NCBI GenBank assembly: GCA_900114405.1
Contig: FOSY01000006.1
Coordinates: 87,738 to 151,737 of the forward strand
Length of the DNA stretch: 64,000 nt
Direction of reading: 5' to 3'
DNA from: Lachnospiraceae bacterium KH1T2
GTDB lineage: Bacteria > Bacillota > Clostridia > Lachnospirales > Lachnospiraceae
In this document: one piece after another, positions 1 through 8,508 of the stretch
How positions within the stretch are numbered: the stretch's first letter is position 1
How the letters are laid out: every line of letters begins with the position of its first letter
Position numbers and translations under genes: made by a program
Notes under the pieces: generated by a model
Databases searched by the model: none
The model's input: the letters and a program-made list of their open reading frames with translations, nothing else
What the model was told of the DNA's origin: nothing

Positions 1-1
1 G

Positions 2-1321
2 ATGTTTGGCATGGAAACTATGAGCGGTGCAGTATCGGGGCTCGCTGATAATGCATCTTTTACAAGGATGATGACAGCTTTTAGAAATCCGATTCTCGGA
101 ATGGCGGTAGGCGCAATCCTTACAGCGATCATTCAGAGTTCGTCTGCTTCAGTCGGTATCCTTCAGGCGTTGTGCGTAACAGGTGCTGTGCATTATTCGG
201 TGGCGTTACCCATAATCATGGGGCAGAATATCGGAACTTGTGTTACCTCAATAATTTCATCCATCGGAGCAAGCAGGAATGCAAGAAGAGCAGCAATGAT
301 TCATCTATATTTTAATCTGATTGGTACAACCTTGTTTATGGTAGTATTCTATACTATAAATTCATTTGCAGCTTTTGCTTTTCTCGGTGAATCTGCAAAT
401 GCAGCAGGGATAGCAGTGATACACAGTCTTTTTAACATTGGAGCAACTATTATATTGGCTCCATTTTCGAATCTGCTTGTTAAGCTTGCAGAGATCACAA
501 TTCCTGACGGAAATAAAAAAGAGCCTGTTATCACGGATGCAGTTTCAATCGATGAAAGATTTCTGGAACGCCCGGCATTTGCCATGGAGCTTTGTAGGGG
601 TAAGGCTAGAGAAATGGCGGAGCTTTCAAAAAATTCGATTTCTTTAGCGCTTGAAGTTTTGCAGAAATATGATGCGAGCAAAGCTGAGGAAGTAGTAAGA
701 TTTGAGGCGCTTGCGGATAAATACGAAGATGTATTAGGAACGTATCTTGTGAAATTATCAGGTGAAAACTTATCGACAGCTGACAGTCAGAGTATGTCAG
801 TCATTTTACACAGTATCAGTGATTTTGAAAGAATATCAGATCACGCTATGGATATCGTAAAGTCAGCAGAAGAGATTCATAAGAAGGAGCTTTCTTTTAC
901 TAAAAAAGCAAAAAAGGAAATAGAGGCACTATGCAGAGCTGTAAATGATATTTGCGGCCTTACAGTAGAAAGTTTCTGCGAAGATAATGTAGAAAGGGCA
1001 TTACATGTAGAGCCTTTAGAAGAAGTGATTGATACATTGACGAAGAAAATAAAAGAAAATCATATAAAGAGGCTTAAAAAGGGTAAATGTACCATAGAGA
1101 TGGGATTTATCCTGGAAGACATTTTGACTGGTCTTGAGAGGGTATCTGACCATTGCTCTAATGTAGCAGTAGAGATGATCACTATCTATGATAATGACTA
1201 TAGCACACATGAGTATTTTAAGAATTTTTCGTCGGAAGAGAGAGCTTCTTTTGATAAAGAGTATGAAGAATTATTGCAGCGGTACCCAATTAGAAAGCAG
1301 GATGCTATGATGTCAGTATAA
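2..1321 (+). CDS. Na+/phosphate cotransporter (NptA/PhoU-domain type), 5' truncated by the window edge
   Basis: Probable sodium-dependent phosphate importer of the inner membrane. The visible protein (439 residues) opens in the second of the two inverted repeats of this family: a QSSSAS motif near residue 46 and GQNIGT near residue 74 are the signature of that repeat. The first QSSS repeat is missing, so the true start lies left of the window and the ATG at base 2 is probably an internal Met. Hydrophobic segments fill residues about 30-165. Residues about 190-430 form a charged helical region resembling two PhoU-like units, as in bacterial members of about 540-590 residues. It is followed after 19 bp by a PhoB/PhoR-like pair, which fits a phosphate-response locus. 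Family is confident; substrate is inferred from the family. Confidence 0.88.
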   Translation: MFGMETMSGAVSGLADNASFTRMMTAFRNPILGMAVGAILTAIIQSSSASVGILQALCVTGAVHYSVALPIIMGQNIGTCVTSIISSIGASRNARRAAMIHLYFNLIGTTLFMVVFYTINSFAAFAFLGESANAAGIAVIHSLFNIGATIILAPFSNLLVKLAEITIPDGNKKEPVITDAVSIDERFLERPAFAMELCRGKAREMAELSKNSISLALEVLQKYDASKAEEVVRFEALADKYEDVLGTYLVKLSGENLSTADSQSMSVILHSISDFERISDHAMDIVKSAEEIHKKELSFTKKAKKEIEALCRAVNDICGLTVESFCEDNVERALHVEPLEEVIDTLTKKIKENHIKRLKKGKCTIEMGFILEDILTGLERVSDHCSNVAVEMITIYDNDYSTHEYFKNFSSEERASFDKEYEELLQRYPIRKQDAMMSV

Positions 1322-1340
1322 GAATGACAGGGGGATTCGT

Positions 1341-2009
1341 ATGGCGCTTATTTATATCATAGAAGATGATGACAGTATAAGAGAGATTGAAGAGTTTGCT
1401 TTAATGAATGCAGGGCATAAGGTATTGGGATTTACCTGCGCTAAGGAATTTTATAAGAAAATGAAAGAGGTTATTCCGGATCTATGTCTTGTGGATATCA
1501 TGCTGCCTGATGAAAGTGGAAATGAGATCACGAGGAAGATCAGGAAGAATCCCGATACTAAAAAGCTTCCGGTAATCATGGTCACAGCTAAAACTACAGA
1601 GCTGGATCTGGTTAAAGGTATCGAAGATGGTGCGGATGATTATATAAAGAAGCCATTTTCAGTGATGGAGCTTATATCAAGGGTTAAGGCACTGCTGCGA
1701 AGAACGCAGGTGGAGAAGAATAAGACGCTGAAATTGGATGAGCTCGTGATCAACAACGAAAAGCACGAGGTAACTGTAGAGGGAAAGATCATAGAACTCA
1801 CGTATAAAGAGTATGAGCTTCTTTCACTCTTTATGGTCAATAAAGGGATAGTATTAAGCAGGGATACCATAATGGATAATGTGTGGGGAGTTGATTACGA
1901 AGGCGAATCAAGAACCATTGACATGCATGTGAAAACCTTGCGTCAGAAGTTAGGAGATTATGGAAGCAGGATAAAAACTATCAGAAATGTAGGGTATGTA
2001 ATGGAATGA
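1341..2009 (+). CDS. OmpR/PhoB-family response regulator
   Basis: DNA-binding response regulator of 222 residues. The receiver domain spans about 1-120, with an acidic cluster at D9-D11, the phosphoacceptor D52 in LVDIMLPD and the conserved Lys in the KKPF motif near residue 102. A winged-helix output domain follows, with a TIDMHVKTLRQKLG recognition segment. The ATG is preceded by a GGGGG-containing ribosome site. The stop overlaps the start of the next gene by 4 bases (ATGA), so the kinase gene downstream is its translationally coupled partner. The preceding phosphate-transporter gene suggests a PhoB-like role. No Pho box could be recognised here, so the regulon is inference. Confidence 0.93.
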   Translation: MALIYIIEDDDSIREIEEFALMNAGHKVLGFTCAKEFYKKMKEVIPDLCLVDIMLPDESGNEITRKIRKNPDTKKLPVIMVTAKTTELDLVKGIEDGADDYIKKPFSVMELISRVKALLRRTQVEKNKTLKLDELVINNEKHEVTVEGKIIELTYKEYELLSLFMVNKGIVLSRDTIMDNVWGVDYEGESRTIDMHVKTLRQKLGDYGSRIKTIRNVGYVME

Positions 2010-3331
2010 AAAAGAAGATAAATGTAAGACTTGTTTGGATAGCTGTCATCGCGGTTCTTGCAACAGTAATCGGGATCACGATCATATATTATAGTTTGTT
2101 TCAGAGGCAGGTCAGAGCAGATCTGTCTGTCAGTGCCAAGCTTTTAAGAGATACTCATTATTTTGAGTCAGTCAATATAGATATAGATAAGATCGACTTG
2201 TCTACAGATATCGATGAGCTGCGTGTCACATGGGTTGCAAAGGATGGAACAGTGCTTTATGACAATGACACGTCAGCAGAGCTTCTTCAAAATCATAATG
2301 ACAGACCTGAGATACAGGAAGCATTTATTGATGGAGTGGGGGATGCAGTTAGAAGATCGGACACTATGAATAAAAATACTTTTTATTATGCTGTCCTTTT
2401 GGATAATGGAACGGTACTCAGGGTAGCCACTAATGCACAAAGTCTTTGGGCTGTATTTATATCAGCAGCACCGATCATTGCCTTGATAATTCTACTTATC
2501 ATTTCTGTTTGTGTGGTGATATCACATCTTCTTACAAGACATTTGCTTAAGCCTATTGAAGTGATGGTTTCAAATTTGGAAAATGCAGATTATGAATCTC
2601 CATATAAAGAATTGGAACCACTTTCTGAGATGCTTAGATCGCAGCACACAGATATCCTGTCAGCAGCGAAGGCAAGGCAGGATTTTACAGCAAATGTGTC
2701 ACATGAGTTAAAGACACCGCTTACAGCTATTTCAGGATATGCGGAGCTTCTGGAAGGAGGAATGGTCGGAGAGGAGAAACAGAAGCATTTTTATCAGGAA
2801 ATCCGTAAAAATGCAGACAGATTACTTGCGTTGATCAATGATATCATTAAGCTTTCAGAGCTCGACAGAGTAGACCATGCGTTGGAATTTGAAGAGCTTG
2901 ATCTATATGAAGTGGCTGCTGAATGCATGAATGAGCTTTCTCTTAACGCAAAGCTTAAGGATATAAATATAGCTCTCGATGGAGAAAGGTGCATTATCTG
3001 CGGAAATAGAGAGTTGATAAAAGAGCTTATCGAAAACCTTGCTCAGAATGCTATCAGATATAATAATCCTGGTGGTAAAGTTGCTATCACAGTTAAGAGT
3101 ATTGATAACAGAAATTGCCTTATTGTAAAAGATAATGGAATTGGGATTCCTGCAGCTGATCAGCAACGCGTTTTTGAACGGTTTTATAGAGTTGATAAGA
3201 GCAGATCCAAAGCCACAGGCGGAACCGGTCTCGGACTAGCTATCGTAAAACATATCGTAGAGATACATGATGCCGGGATAGAGCTTGATAGTGCGCCGGG
3301 AGTAGGTACGACGATGACGATAATGTTCTAA
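2006..3331 (+). CDS. PhoR-like sensor histidine kinase
   Basis: Membrane sensor kinase of 441 residues, cognate of the upstream regulator. An N-terminal transmembrane helix lies at about 9-30, an extracellular sensor region at about 31-145, and a second helix at about 148-172. The HisKA dimerisation domain has the phosphoacceptor H233 in VSHELKTPLTA. The HATPase domain has N-box residues (NLAQNAIRYNN), DNGIGIP and GGTGLGLAIVKH. The gene begins inside the stop of the regulator gene. Its TAA stop (3329-3331) lies in a GTTCTAAAT stretch that matches the left arm of the palindromic element copy near 56.5 kb, so the end of the reading frame may have been set by that element. Sensed signal unknown; phosphate is suggested by context. 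Confidence 0.93.
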   Translation: MKKKINVRLVWIAVIAVLATVIGITIIYYSLFQRQVRADLSVSAKLLRDTHYFESVNIDIDKIDLSTDIDELRVTWVAKDGTVLYDNDTSAELLQNHNDRPEIQEAFIDGVGDAVRRSDTMNKNTFYYAVLLDNGTVLRVATNAQSLWAVFISAAPIIALIILLIISVCVVISHLLTRHLLKPIEVMVSNLENADYESPYKELEPLSEMLRSQHTDILSAAKARQDFTANVSHELKTPLTAISGYAELLEGGMVGEEKQKHFYQEIRKNADRLLALINDIIKLSELDRVDHALEFEELDLYEVAAECMNELSLNAKLKDINIALDGERCIICGNRELIKELIENLAQNAIRYNNPGGKVAITVKSIDNRNCLIVKDNGIGIPAADQQRVFERFYRVDKSRSKATGGTGLGLAIVKHIVEIHDAGIELDSAPGVGTTMTIMF

Positions 3332-3400
3332 ATCAAACTAATGTCATATCTCGAAATCGCCAACATAAGGCTCATTCGAGCTATAACATAATTAAATTAC
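3325..3400 (+). repeat. Palindromic element family 1, copy 1 (outer arms missing)
   Basis: The stretch folds as an imperfect hairpin: TGTCATATCTCGAA on the left pairs with TTCGAGCTATAACA on the right around GCC-AACATAA-GGC. The same core occurs at 8401-8508 (reverse orientation), 13596-13678 and 56488-56596. The outermost arms seen in the full copies are absent. The left border overlaps the stop codon of the histidine kinase gene. Confidence 0.8.
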
Positions 3401-3415
3401 CCTGATATTTCTTAA

Positions 3416-3444
3416 TTCACTCTGCTATTTGTACGATATATAAG
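3416..3444 (+). promoter_or_regulatory. Candidate sigma-A promoter for the APH-fold kinase gene
   Basis: TTCACT, a 17-bp spacer and TATAAG, 37 bp upstream of the start codon. The -35 box is weak (4 of 6). It lies just right of the palindromic element. Confidence 0.5.
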
Positions 3445-3481
3445 TTGAAAAGGAAAACTATTGAATTTAGAGGAGGCTTAG

Positions 3482-4360
3482 ATGAGAGAGATCACTCTCG
3501 AAGGTGCTAAATTAATAGGTGAAGGGTATTTTTCAAAAGTATATAAGATAGCAGAAGATGAGATAATCAAGGTATACGTTAGAAATACACCGATAGAAGA
3601 TATTGACAGAGAAAGGGAACTTTCAAGAACAGCTTTTATAAAAGGGCTTCCTACAGCCATAACCTTTGATGTAGTTAAGGTTGGGGATAAGTATGGAGTT
3701 GTTTATGAAATGCTGGATGGAAAGTCCTTTGGCGATGCAATCAAAAATGACAAAGAAAATCTGGATGCTAATATAAAAAAATATGCGGATCTTTTGAAGG
3801 AATTTGCGGCGGCAGATGCAGGAGAGGATAACAGGCTGCCTTCTGCAAACGATCAGGCATTGGAAAAAGCAGAAAAGATAAAGCCTTTCATAACTTCGGG
3901 AGAGTATGAAAAAATTGTTGGCATTATAAAAGAGATGTCGAGGCCGAATACATTTGTGCATGGAGATTGCCATGTGAATAATCTTATTTCTTCAGGTGAT
4001 AATATCTACGTCATTGATATGGATACTCTCTCTTCTGGAAATCCGGTATTTGAGCTGGCTGCAATCTATTGTACGTATATTGCATTTGAGGAATTTGACC
4101 CGGGAAATAATGAGCGGTTCTTAAAGATTCCAAATAAGATCGTGAAAAAGATATGGCATGGAACTTTTGATAATTACTTTAATGGAAGCTCAGATGAAGT
4201 AAAGGAAAGAAATATGCAGCGAGTACAATTGCTTGCGTACTTCCATATGCTCTTCTGGATTAAAACTTTTAAGCCGGAAGATACGGCGATGTTTGATGGT
4301 AATTATGCTAGATTCAGGGAATGCCTGAGTGTAGTTAAAAGCGGCGATTTTGAAATGTAA
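3482..4360 (+). CDS. APH/choline-kinase-fold phosphotransferase
   Basis: Cytoplasmic small-molecule kinase fold, 292 residues. It has an N-terminal nucleotide-binding lobe (GEGYFSKVYK, then IIKVYV with the ATP-contacting Lys). The C-terminal lobe has the aminoglycoside-phosphotransferase catalytic loop HGDCHVNNL and the metal-binding IDMDTLSSGNP segment. The start follows a strong GAGGAGG site. It has its own upstream promoter candidate and stands alone between the two-component genes and guanine deaminase. Members of this fold phosphorylate choline, sugars or aminoglycosides. Nothing in the sequence identifies the substrate, so a resistance role should not be assumed. Confidence 0.82.
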   Translation: MREITLEGAKLIGEGYFSKVYKIAEDEIIKVYVRNTPIEDIDRERELSRTAFIKGLPTAITFDVVKVGDKYGVVYEMLDGKSFGDAIKNDKENLDANIKKYADLLKEFAAADAGEDNRLPSANDQALEKAEKIKPFITSGEYEKIVGIIKEMSRPNTFVHGDCHVNNLISSGDNIYVIDMDTLSSGNPVFELAAIYCTYIAFEEFDPGNNERFLKIPNKIVKKIWHGTFDNYFNGSSDEVKERNMQRVQLLAYFHMLFWIKTFKPEDTAMFDGNYARFRECLSVVKSGDFEM

Positions 4361-4396
4361 AAAATTTGCAGATTAAGTGCTTCGGAAGGTTTTTGT

Positions 4397-4425
4397 TTGC
4401 ATTCTTTTGCACTATGAAGTATAAT
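4397..4425 (+). promoter_or_regulatory. Sigma-A promoter of guanine deaminase gene
   Basis: TTGCAT, 17-bp spacer, TATAAT. The short leader then forms a small hairpin (GTTTGC pairing with GCAAAC, 4433-4453) directly before the ribosome site. No purine-riboswitch core was recognised in the leader. Confidence 0.75.
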
Positions 4426-4470
4426 TTGTTGGTTTGCGCAAAAGGGGCAAACTGAATGGAGGAAGCATTT

Positions 4471-5757
4471 ATGGGTAATTCATTTGTAATCAAAGGTGAT
4501 ATCGCTTACAGCAGATCACTTAAGGAAATACAGACATATAAGGATGGTTATCTTGTATGCGTTGATGGAATATGCAAAGGCGCCTATCAGGAACTTCCGG
4601 AGGAATATAAAAACCTTCCGGAGAAGGACTATTCCGGAAAGCTTATAGTTCCGGGTATGACGGATCTGCATGTACATGCTCCGCAGTATACTTTCCGTGG
4701 AATAGGAATGGATCTTGAGCTTCTTGACTGGCTTAATCAGCATACATTTCCGGAAGAAGCACACTATTCAGATATAGAATATGCAAAGAAGGCTTATTCT
4801 TATTTTTCACATGATCTCATGCGCTCATTTACAACACGAGCTGTAGTCTTTGCAACAATGCACACAGAAGCTACTATCGAGCTTATGGATCAGCTTGAAA
4901 AGACAGGGGTTATCTCATACGTAGGCCGTGTAAATATGGATCGTAACGGTGGGGAGAAACTTCAGGAAAAGTCTGCAGAGGCTTCACTTAAGGGTACTCT
5001 CGAATGGCTTGAAACGATTAAGGGAAAGTATGAAAGGACAAAGCCGATAATCACTCCAAGATTTATCCCTTCATGCTCTGATGAACTTATGAAAGGTCTT
5101 GGAAAGCTTGCAGAGGAGAGAAATCTTCGCATCCAGTCACATCTTTCAGAAAATAAATCTGAAATCGCATGGGTTCAGGAACTCGTTCCGGAGTCTGATT
5201 GCTATGCAAGAGCTTATGAGATGTTTGACAACATGGGTACAGAGGAGAGACCTACTATCATGGCACATTGTGTTTACAGTGATGAACGTGAGATGGAAAT
5301 CCTTAAGAAGCATGGCGCATATGTAGCACATTGCTCTGACTCGAATATGAACCTTACAAGCGGAATAGCACCTGTAAGAAAGTTTCTTGAAGCTGGGATC
5401 AATGTCGGCATAGGAACAGATGTTGCAGCGGGCTCTTCTATGAATATGCTTAAAGCGATACTTAATGCTATACAGGCATCAAAAATGTACTACCGCCTTG
5501 TTGATCAGAATGTTAAGCAGCTTAGCTTTGAGGAGGCTTTCTATATTGCGACAGAAGGCGGCGGAAAATACTTTGGAAAGGTTGGTTCATTTAAGGAAGG
5601 CTACGATTTCGACGTACTTGTACTTGATGACTCAGCAATGTATTCAATGAGGGAGCTTTCTGTAAGGGAAAGACTGGAAAGAACCTGCTATAATGATGCA
5701 GATGTATTTATCATGCATAAATTTGTGCAGGGCAACAATGTATTTGACAGGAAATAA
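4471..5757 (+). CDS. guaD: Guanine deaminase
   Basis: Amidohydrolase converting guanine to xanthine and ammonia in purine salvage. Length from the chosen start is 428 residues. Family marks are a metal-binding HVHAPQY near the N-terminus, the family phrases LLDWLNQHTFP and RFIPSCSDELM, SHLSENKSEI, then AHCVYS and GIGTDVAAGSS supplying His and Asp metal ligands. An upstream in-frame ATG at 4456 exists, but its codons contain the GGAGGAAG ribosome site, so 4471 is preferred. A LysR-type regulator follows, after a terminator, and may control it. No xanthine-handling genes are beside it, so it probably acts alone in salvage or nitrogen supply. Confidence 0.9.
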   Translation: MGNSFVIKGDIAYSRSLKEIQTYKDGYLVCVDGICKGAYQELPEEYKNLPEKDYSGKLIVPGMTDLHVHAPQYTFRGIGMDLELLDWLNQHTFPEEAHYSDIEYAKKAYSYFSHDLMRSFTTRAVVFATMHTEATIELMDQLEKTGVISYVGRVNMDRNGGEKLQEKSAEASLKGTLEWLETIKGKYERTKPIITPRFIPSCSDELMKGLGKLAEERNLRIQSHLSENKSEIAWVQELVPESDCYARAYEMFDNMGTEERPTIMAHCVYSDEREMEILKKHGAYVAHCSDSNMNLTSGIAPVRKFLEAGINVGIGTDVAAGSSMNMLKAILNAIQASKMYYRLVDQNVKQLSFEEAFYIATEGGGKYFGKVGSFKEGYDFDVLVLDDSAMYSMRELSVRERLERTCYNDADVFIMHKFVQGNNVFDRK

Positions 5758-5772
5758 TCTATCATCAAATCT

Positions 5773-5808
5773 GAATCTTGGCTTCACTGCAGGCTAAGAT
5801 TCTTTTTT
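5773..5808 (+). terminator. Rho-independent terminator after guaD
   Basis: GAATCTTGGC pairs with GCTAAGATTC (one G-U) and is followed by a run of T. Confidence 0.85.
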
Positions 5809-5848
5809 GATTCATGATATAATTAAAAAAAGAAAGGGGTAGAAGGAT

Positions 5849-6814
5849 ATGCTTATAAATAAAGATACAATAGAATATCTTAAACAGGTCAAAGTTCTGA
5901 GAAGTATTTCACGTGCGGCTGAACGTCTTGGTATTTCGCAGCCGGCACTTTCTGTACAGATAAAAAAGATAGAAGAGCAGTTTGGTATACAGATATTTGA
6001 CAGAAGCAGAACTCCGCTCATTGTAACGGAAGAAGGAGAGCTCTTTTTTGAATATCTTGATCAAAGCCAGCAGCTTGAGAAAGATCTGAAGGATAGATTA
6101 GTGGAATTAAATGGACTTCAGATAGGAAGTTTGAGCATCGGTGGTTCTGGAGCGTTTAATTTTATATATCTGCCGGATGCTATGAAGGAATTTACTGCAA
6201 AATATCCCGGAATAGATGTGCATATAGTGAACGGAAACATGCAGGAGCTGGTAGACAGAACACTTGGAGGAAATCTGGACCTGTTTATTTCTTCACCGGT
6301 AGATAAAAAAGAAGGTATCGAATTTGAGAATCTTCTAAAAACAAAGGTATATCTGTGTGTACCACAGGCTGCTGAGATTAATGAGGAATTAAAGGAATAT
6401 CAGATCCCGTTTGAGAAAATAGATGCTGATATAGAACATCCGGAGGTCGATCTGCGAAAATTTGAGGATATGCCTCTGATACGACTGTCATCAGAGCTTT
6501 ATCTGGGACGGCTCTTTGATTCGCTTTTGGAAAACGCCGGAATGAAAAATAAAATACATATAGAGGCAGATCAGGCAATAACAAGCTATGCAATGACGGT
6601 AGAAGGTGTTGGAATCTCGCTTATGTGTGGTGTTGAGATCAAAAAAATGCCGATGATGAAGCGCCCATGCTTTTATATGGTAGATAATAAGAGCTGTATC
6701 AGAGAGATGTATCTGGCATATAGAAAAGGTAAGCCCCTTTCAAGGGCAGCGCGTGCATTTATGGAAGTAGTAAGGGAGCATTTTGTCCAAGCCGGGATTG
6801 CAACCGCTGAATGA
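5849..6814 (+). CDS. LysR-family transcriptional regulator
   Basis: Regulator of 321 residues. The N-terminal winged helix-turn-helix contains SISRAAERLGISQPALSVQIKKIE (residues about 18-42), the LysR hallmark. A two-lobed effector-binding domain follows from about residue 90. The start ATG follows an AGAAAGGGG site. It reads in the same direction as the preceding guaD but is separated by a terminator, so it is not simply in its operon. The effector is unknown. The TGA stop (6812-6814) opens a 15-base stretch that matches the outer right arm of palindromic element family 1, suggesting that an insertion remnant defines the C-terminus (EHFVQAGIATAE). Confidence 0.9.
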   Translation: MLINKDTIEYLKQVKVLRSISRAAERLGISQPALSVQIKKIEEQFGIQIFDRSRTPLIVTEEGELFFEYLDQSQQLEKDLKDRLVELNGLQIGSLSIGGSGAFNFIYLPDAMKEFTAKYPGIDVHIVNGNMQELVDRTLGGNLDLFISSPVDKKEGIEFENLLKTKVYLCVPQAAEINEELKEYQIPFEKIDADIEHPEVDLRKFEDMPLIRLSSELYLGRLFDSLLENAGMKNKIHIEADQAITSYAMTVEGVGISLMCGVEIKKMPMMKRPCFYMVDNKSCIREMYLAYRKGKPLSRAARAFMEVVREHFVQAGIATAE

Positions 6815-6826
6815 GCCAAAACACTA
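6812..6826 (+). repeat. Remnant of palindromic element family 1 terminus
   Basis: TGAGCCAAAACACTA matches the right outer arm of the copy at 13664-13677 exactly and resembles the arm of the copy at 8401-8508. No partner arm is visible nearby. It includes the stop codon of the LysR gene. Confidence 0.5.
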
Positions 6827-6875
6827 ACAGAATAATACTAAAAAATATCGTTGATTTTGGAGAAAAAAGATTTTA

Positions 6876-7583
6876 ATGAAGGCAATTGTTTTTGACGTGG
6901 ATGATACATTATATGATCTTTGCTGGCCATATAAAATGGCAGTGGGAAAGTGCTTTGGAGATAAGTACGACTCTATTATAGAAAAGCTTTTCATGGCGAG
7001 CAGAGTTCATAGTGATGAAGTTTTTGAGGAGTGGAGCAGCGGCAGGATGTCATCAGATGACATGTATGCGCACCGAAATCTTAGGTCTTTTGAAGATTTT
7101 GGCATAACCATAAGCCGTGATACTGCATTGGAAATTCAGGCTTACTATAAAGAATTTCAAAAGCAGATAAGCATGAGTGATACTGTGAAAGAACTTCTCA
7201 CAAAACTAAAAAAAATGAAGGTACCTATGGGATGCATAACTAATGGAAGTGGTGAGAACCAGGGTGCCAAAGTCAAGACATTAGGGCTTTCAGAGTGGAT
7301 ACCGGAAAAAAATATAATCATTTCGGGAAATGTAGGAACGGCAAAGCCGGGGGCTGAGATTTACAGTATCGCAGAAAAAAGACTTGGAATCGACAGAAGC
7401 GATGCATGGTATATCGGAGACACCTTTGCCAATGATGTTATAGGTGCTAAGAAAGCAGGCTGGCATGCAGTATGGTTTAACAGGCGTTTCAATGAGATAC
7501 CGGATATCGATCTTACTCCGGATAGAATCGTTTATTCTGAAAAAGATATGACCAATGCAATAATAGAATTAGTGAATGAATAA
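6876..7583 (+). CDS. HAD-superfamily hydrolase (subfamily IA)
   Basis: Cytoplasmic phosphatase-like protein of 235 residues. Motif I is DVDDTLYD with nucleophile D7 and acid/base D9. Motif II is CITNGS, motif III a conserved Lys in GTAKPGAEI, and motif IV GDTFANDVIGAKKAG. The helical cap at residues about 15-85 fits subfamily IA, which includes phosphoglycolate and nucleotide phosphatases. The specific substrate cannot be read from the sequence. A weak AT-rich, GGAGAAAA-containing leader precedes the ATG. It converges on the Crp/Fnr gene through a shared bidirectional terminator. Confidence 0.85.
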   Translation: MKAIVFDVDDTLYDLCWPYKMAVGKCFGDKYDSIIEKLFMASRVHSDEVFEEWSSGRMSSDDMYAHRNLRSFEDFGITISRDTALEIQAYYKEFQKQISMSDTVKELLTKLKKMKVPMGCITNGSGENQGAKVKTLGLSEWIPEKNIIISGNVGTAKPGAEIYSIAEKRLGIDRSDAWYIGDTFANDVIGAKKAGWHAVWFNRRFNEIPDIDLTPDRIVYSEKDMTNAIIELVNE

Positions 7584-7587
7584 AAGG

Positions 7588-7622
7588 AATACCTCCGCCG
7601 GAACAACAGCGGAGGTATTTTT
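7588..7622. terminator. Bidirectional terminator between HAD and Crp/Fnr genes
   Basis: AATACCTCCGC pairs perfectly with GCGGAGGTATT. T-runs exist in both reading directions. Confidence 0.9.
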
Positions 7623-8316
7623 AGATAACAGGTTTTGCAACATTTACTCTTATGCGCTTTCCTCTTACGGTGATCACACCGTCAACTTCCATTCGACGGA
7701 ATTCTCTTGAAAGCGCACTTCTGTTTACATTTAGAAACTGTGCGAGCGAGGTCTTTGAGAAAGGTATCGAAACAGCATTGTCCGCACCTTTTGGCAGGAA
7801 AGAAAGATATAAGAGTATCCTTTCCCGGATGCTTTTTTGCGAAAGTATCCTTATCTTTGTCGTGAGAAAATAGTTTCTTTCAGCAAGGATTTGCATCAGG
7901 TTGGAAATGATATATTCTTTTCCGACGAATCTGGCACTCTTCGGGTCTGCAAGAGCTCTTATGTCAAGCTGCAGTATATGCGAATTGTCGAGCGCTGTTA
8001 TCTGCACTGGGCTTATAACAGGCGAAATATTGCAGGCAAGTGCTTCTCCGACAAGGTTGCCGGGGAGAAAATGATTCATGTTTATTTCATCATAATCTTC
8101 GCTAAAAAAAGACGCGACCACTTCACCGTCGAGTATATAGTATGCATAGAGAAAAGGTTCACCAATCTGCTGAAATGTTGAGCCTCGCCTGCATGATATT
8201 ATTTTGGCGTTAAGATTATTTAAGACATTATCAAGGTTAAGATTGACTATGCCCTTAAAAAGAGGGCAGATCCTAAGGATGTTGCCGTATTCTTCAAATG
8301 TAGAGGTTATTGCCAT
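7621..8316 (-). CDS. Crp/Fnr-family transcriptional regulator
   Basis: Regulator of 231 residues on the minus strand. The N-terminal half is a cyclic-nucleotide-binding-like beta barrel (FKGIVNLNLDNVL, then FLYAYYILDGEVVASFF). A C-terminal winged helix contains FSKTSLAQFLNVNRSALSREFRRMEVDGVI. No Fnr-type N-terminal cysteine cluster is visible, so an iron-sulfur oxygen sensor is unlikely. Clostridial relatives with this architecture often respond to stress or nitrosative signals, but the ligand is unknown here. The start is preceded by GGAG at about 12 bases. Its upstream region carries two large palindromic elements, one of them in its own orientation. Confidence 0.88.
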   Translation of the reverse strand: MAITSTFEEYGNILRICPLFKGIVNLNLDNVLNNLNAKIISCRRGSTFQQIGEPFLYAYYILDGEVVASFFSEDYDEINMNHFLPGNLVGEALACNISPVISPVQITALDNSHILQLDIRALADPKSARFVGKEYIISNLMQILAERNYFLTTKIRILSQKSIRERILLYLSFLPKGADNAVSIPFSKTSLAQFLNVNRSALSREFRRMEVDGVITVRGKRIRVNVAKPVI

Positions 8317-8400
8317 TACCAGAAATACTCCTATTCGTAAAACATTTTTCGTGTGCGGCGTGTCTTATTTCTGACGGTGCTGTACAGAAATTCTTTATAC

Positions 8401-8508
8401 TAGTGTTTTGGCTGGTTCGCATTTAATCTTATGTTATAGCTCGAATGAGCCTTATGTTGGCAATTCGAGATAGAGCATTAGATTAAATAAGAACAAGACA
8501 ATACACTA
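8401..8508 (-). repeat. Palindromic element family 1, copy 2 (full length, 108 bp)
   Basis: The ends are TAGTGT and ACACTA. The outer arms pair over about 35 bp (29 of 35 positions from ACTAGTG inward) and then continue into the conserved core, so nearly the whole element folds into one hairpin. Core orientation is opposite to copies 1, 3 and 4. It contains no reading frame. Confidence 0.85.

Noticed and set aside
3482..4360. Antibiotic-resistance aminoglycoside phosphotransferase
   Set aside because: The fold is shared by many metabolic kinases; there is no resistance-gene context or close family signature.
4361..4455. Purine riboswitch before guaD
   Set aside because: The conserved purine-aptamer core and loops are not present; only a short hairpin is seen.
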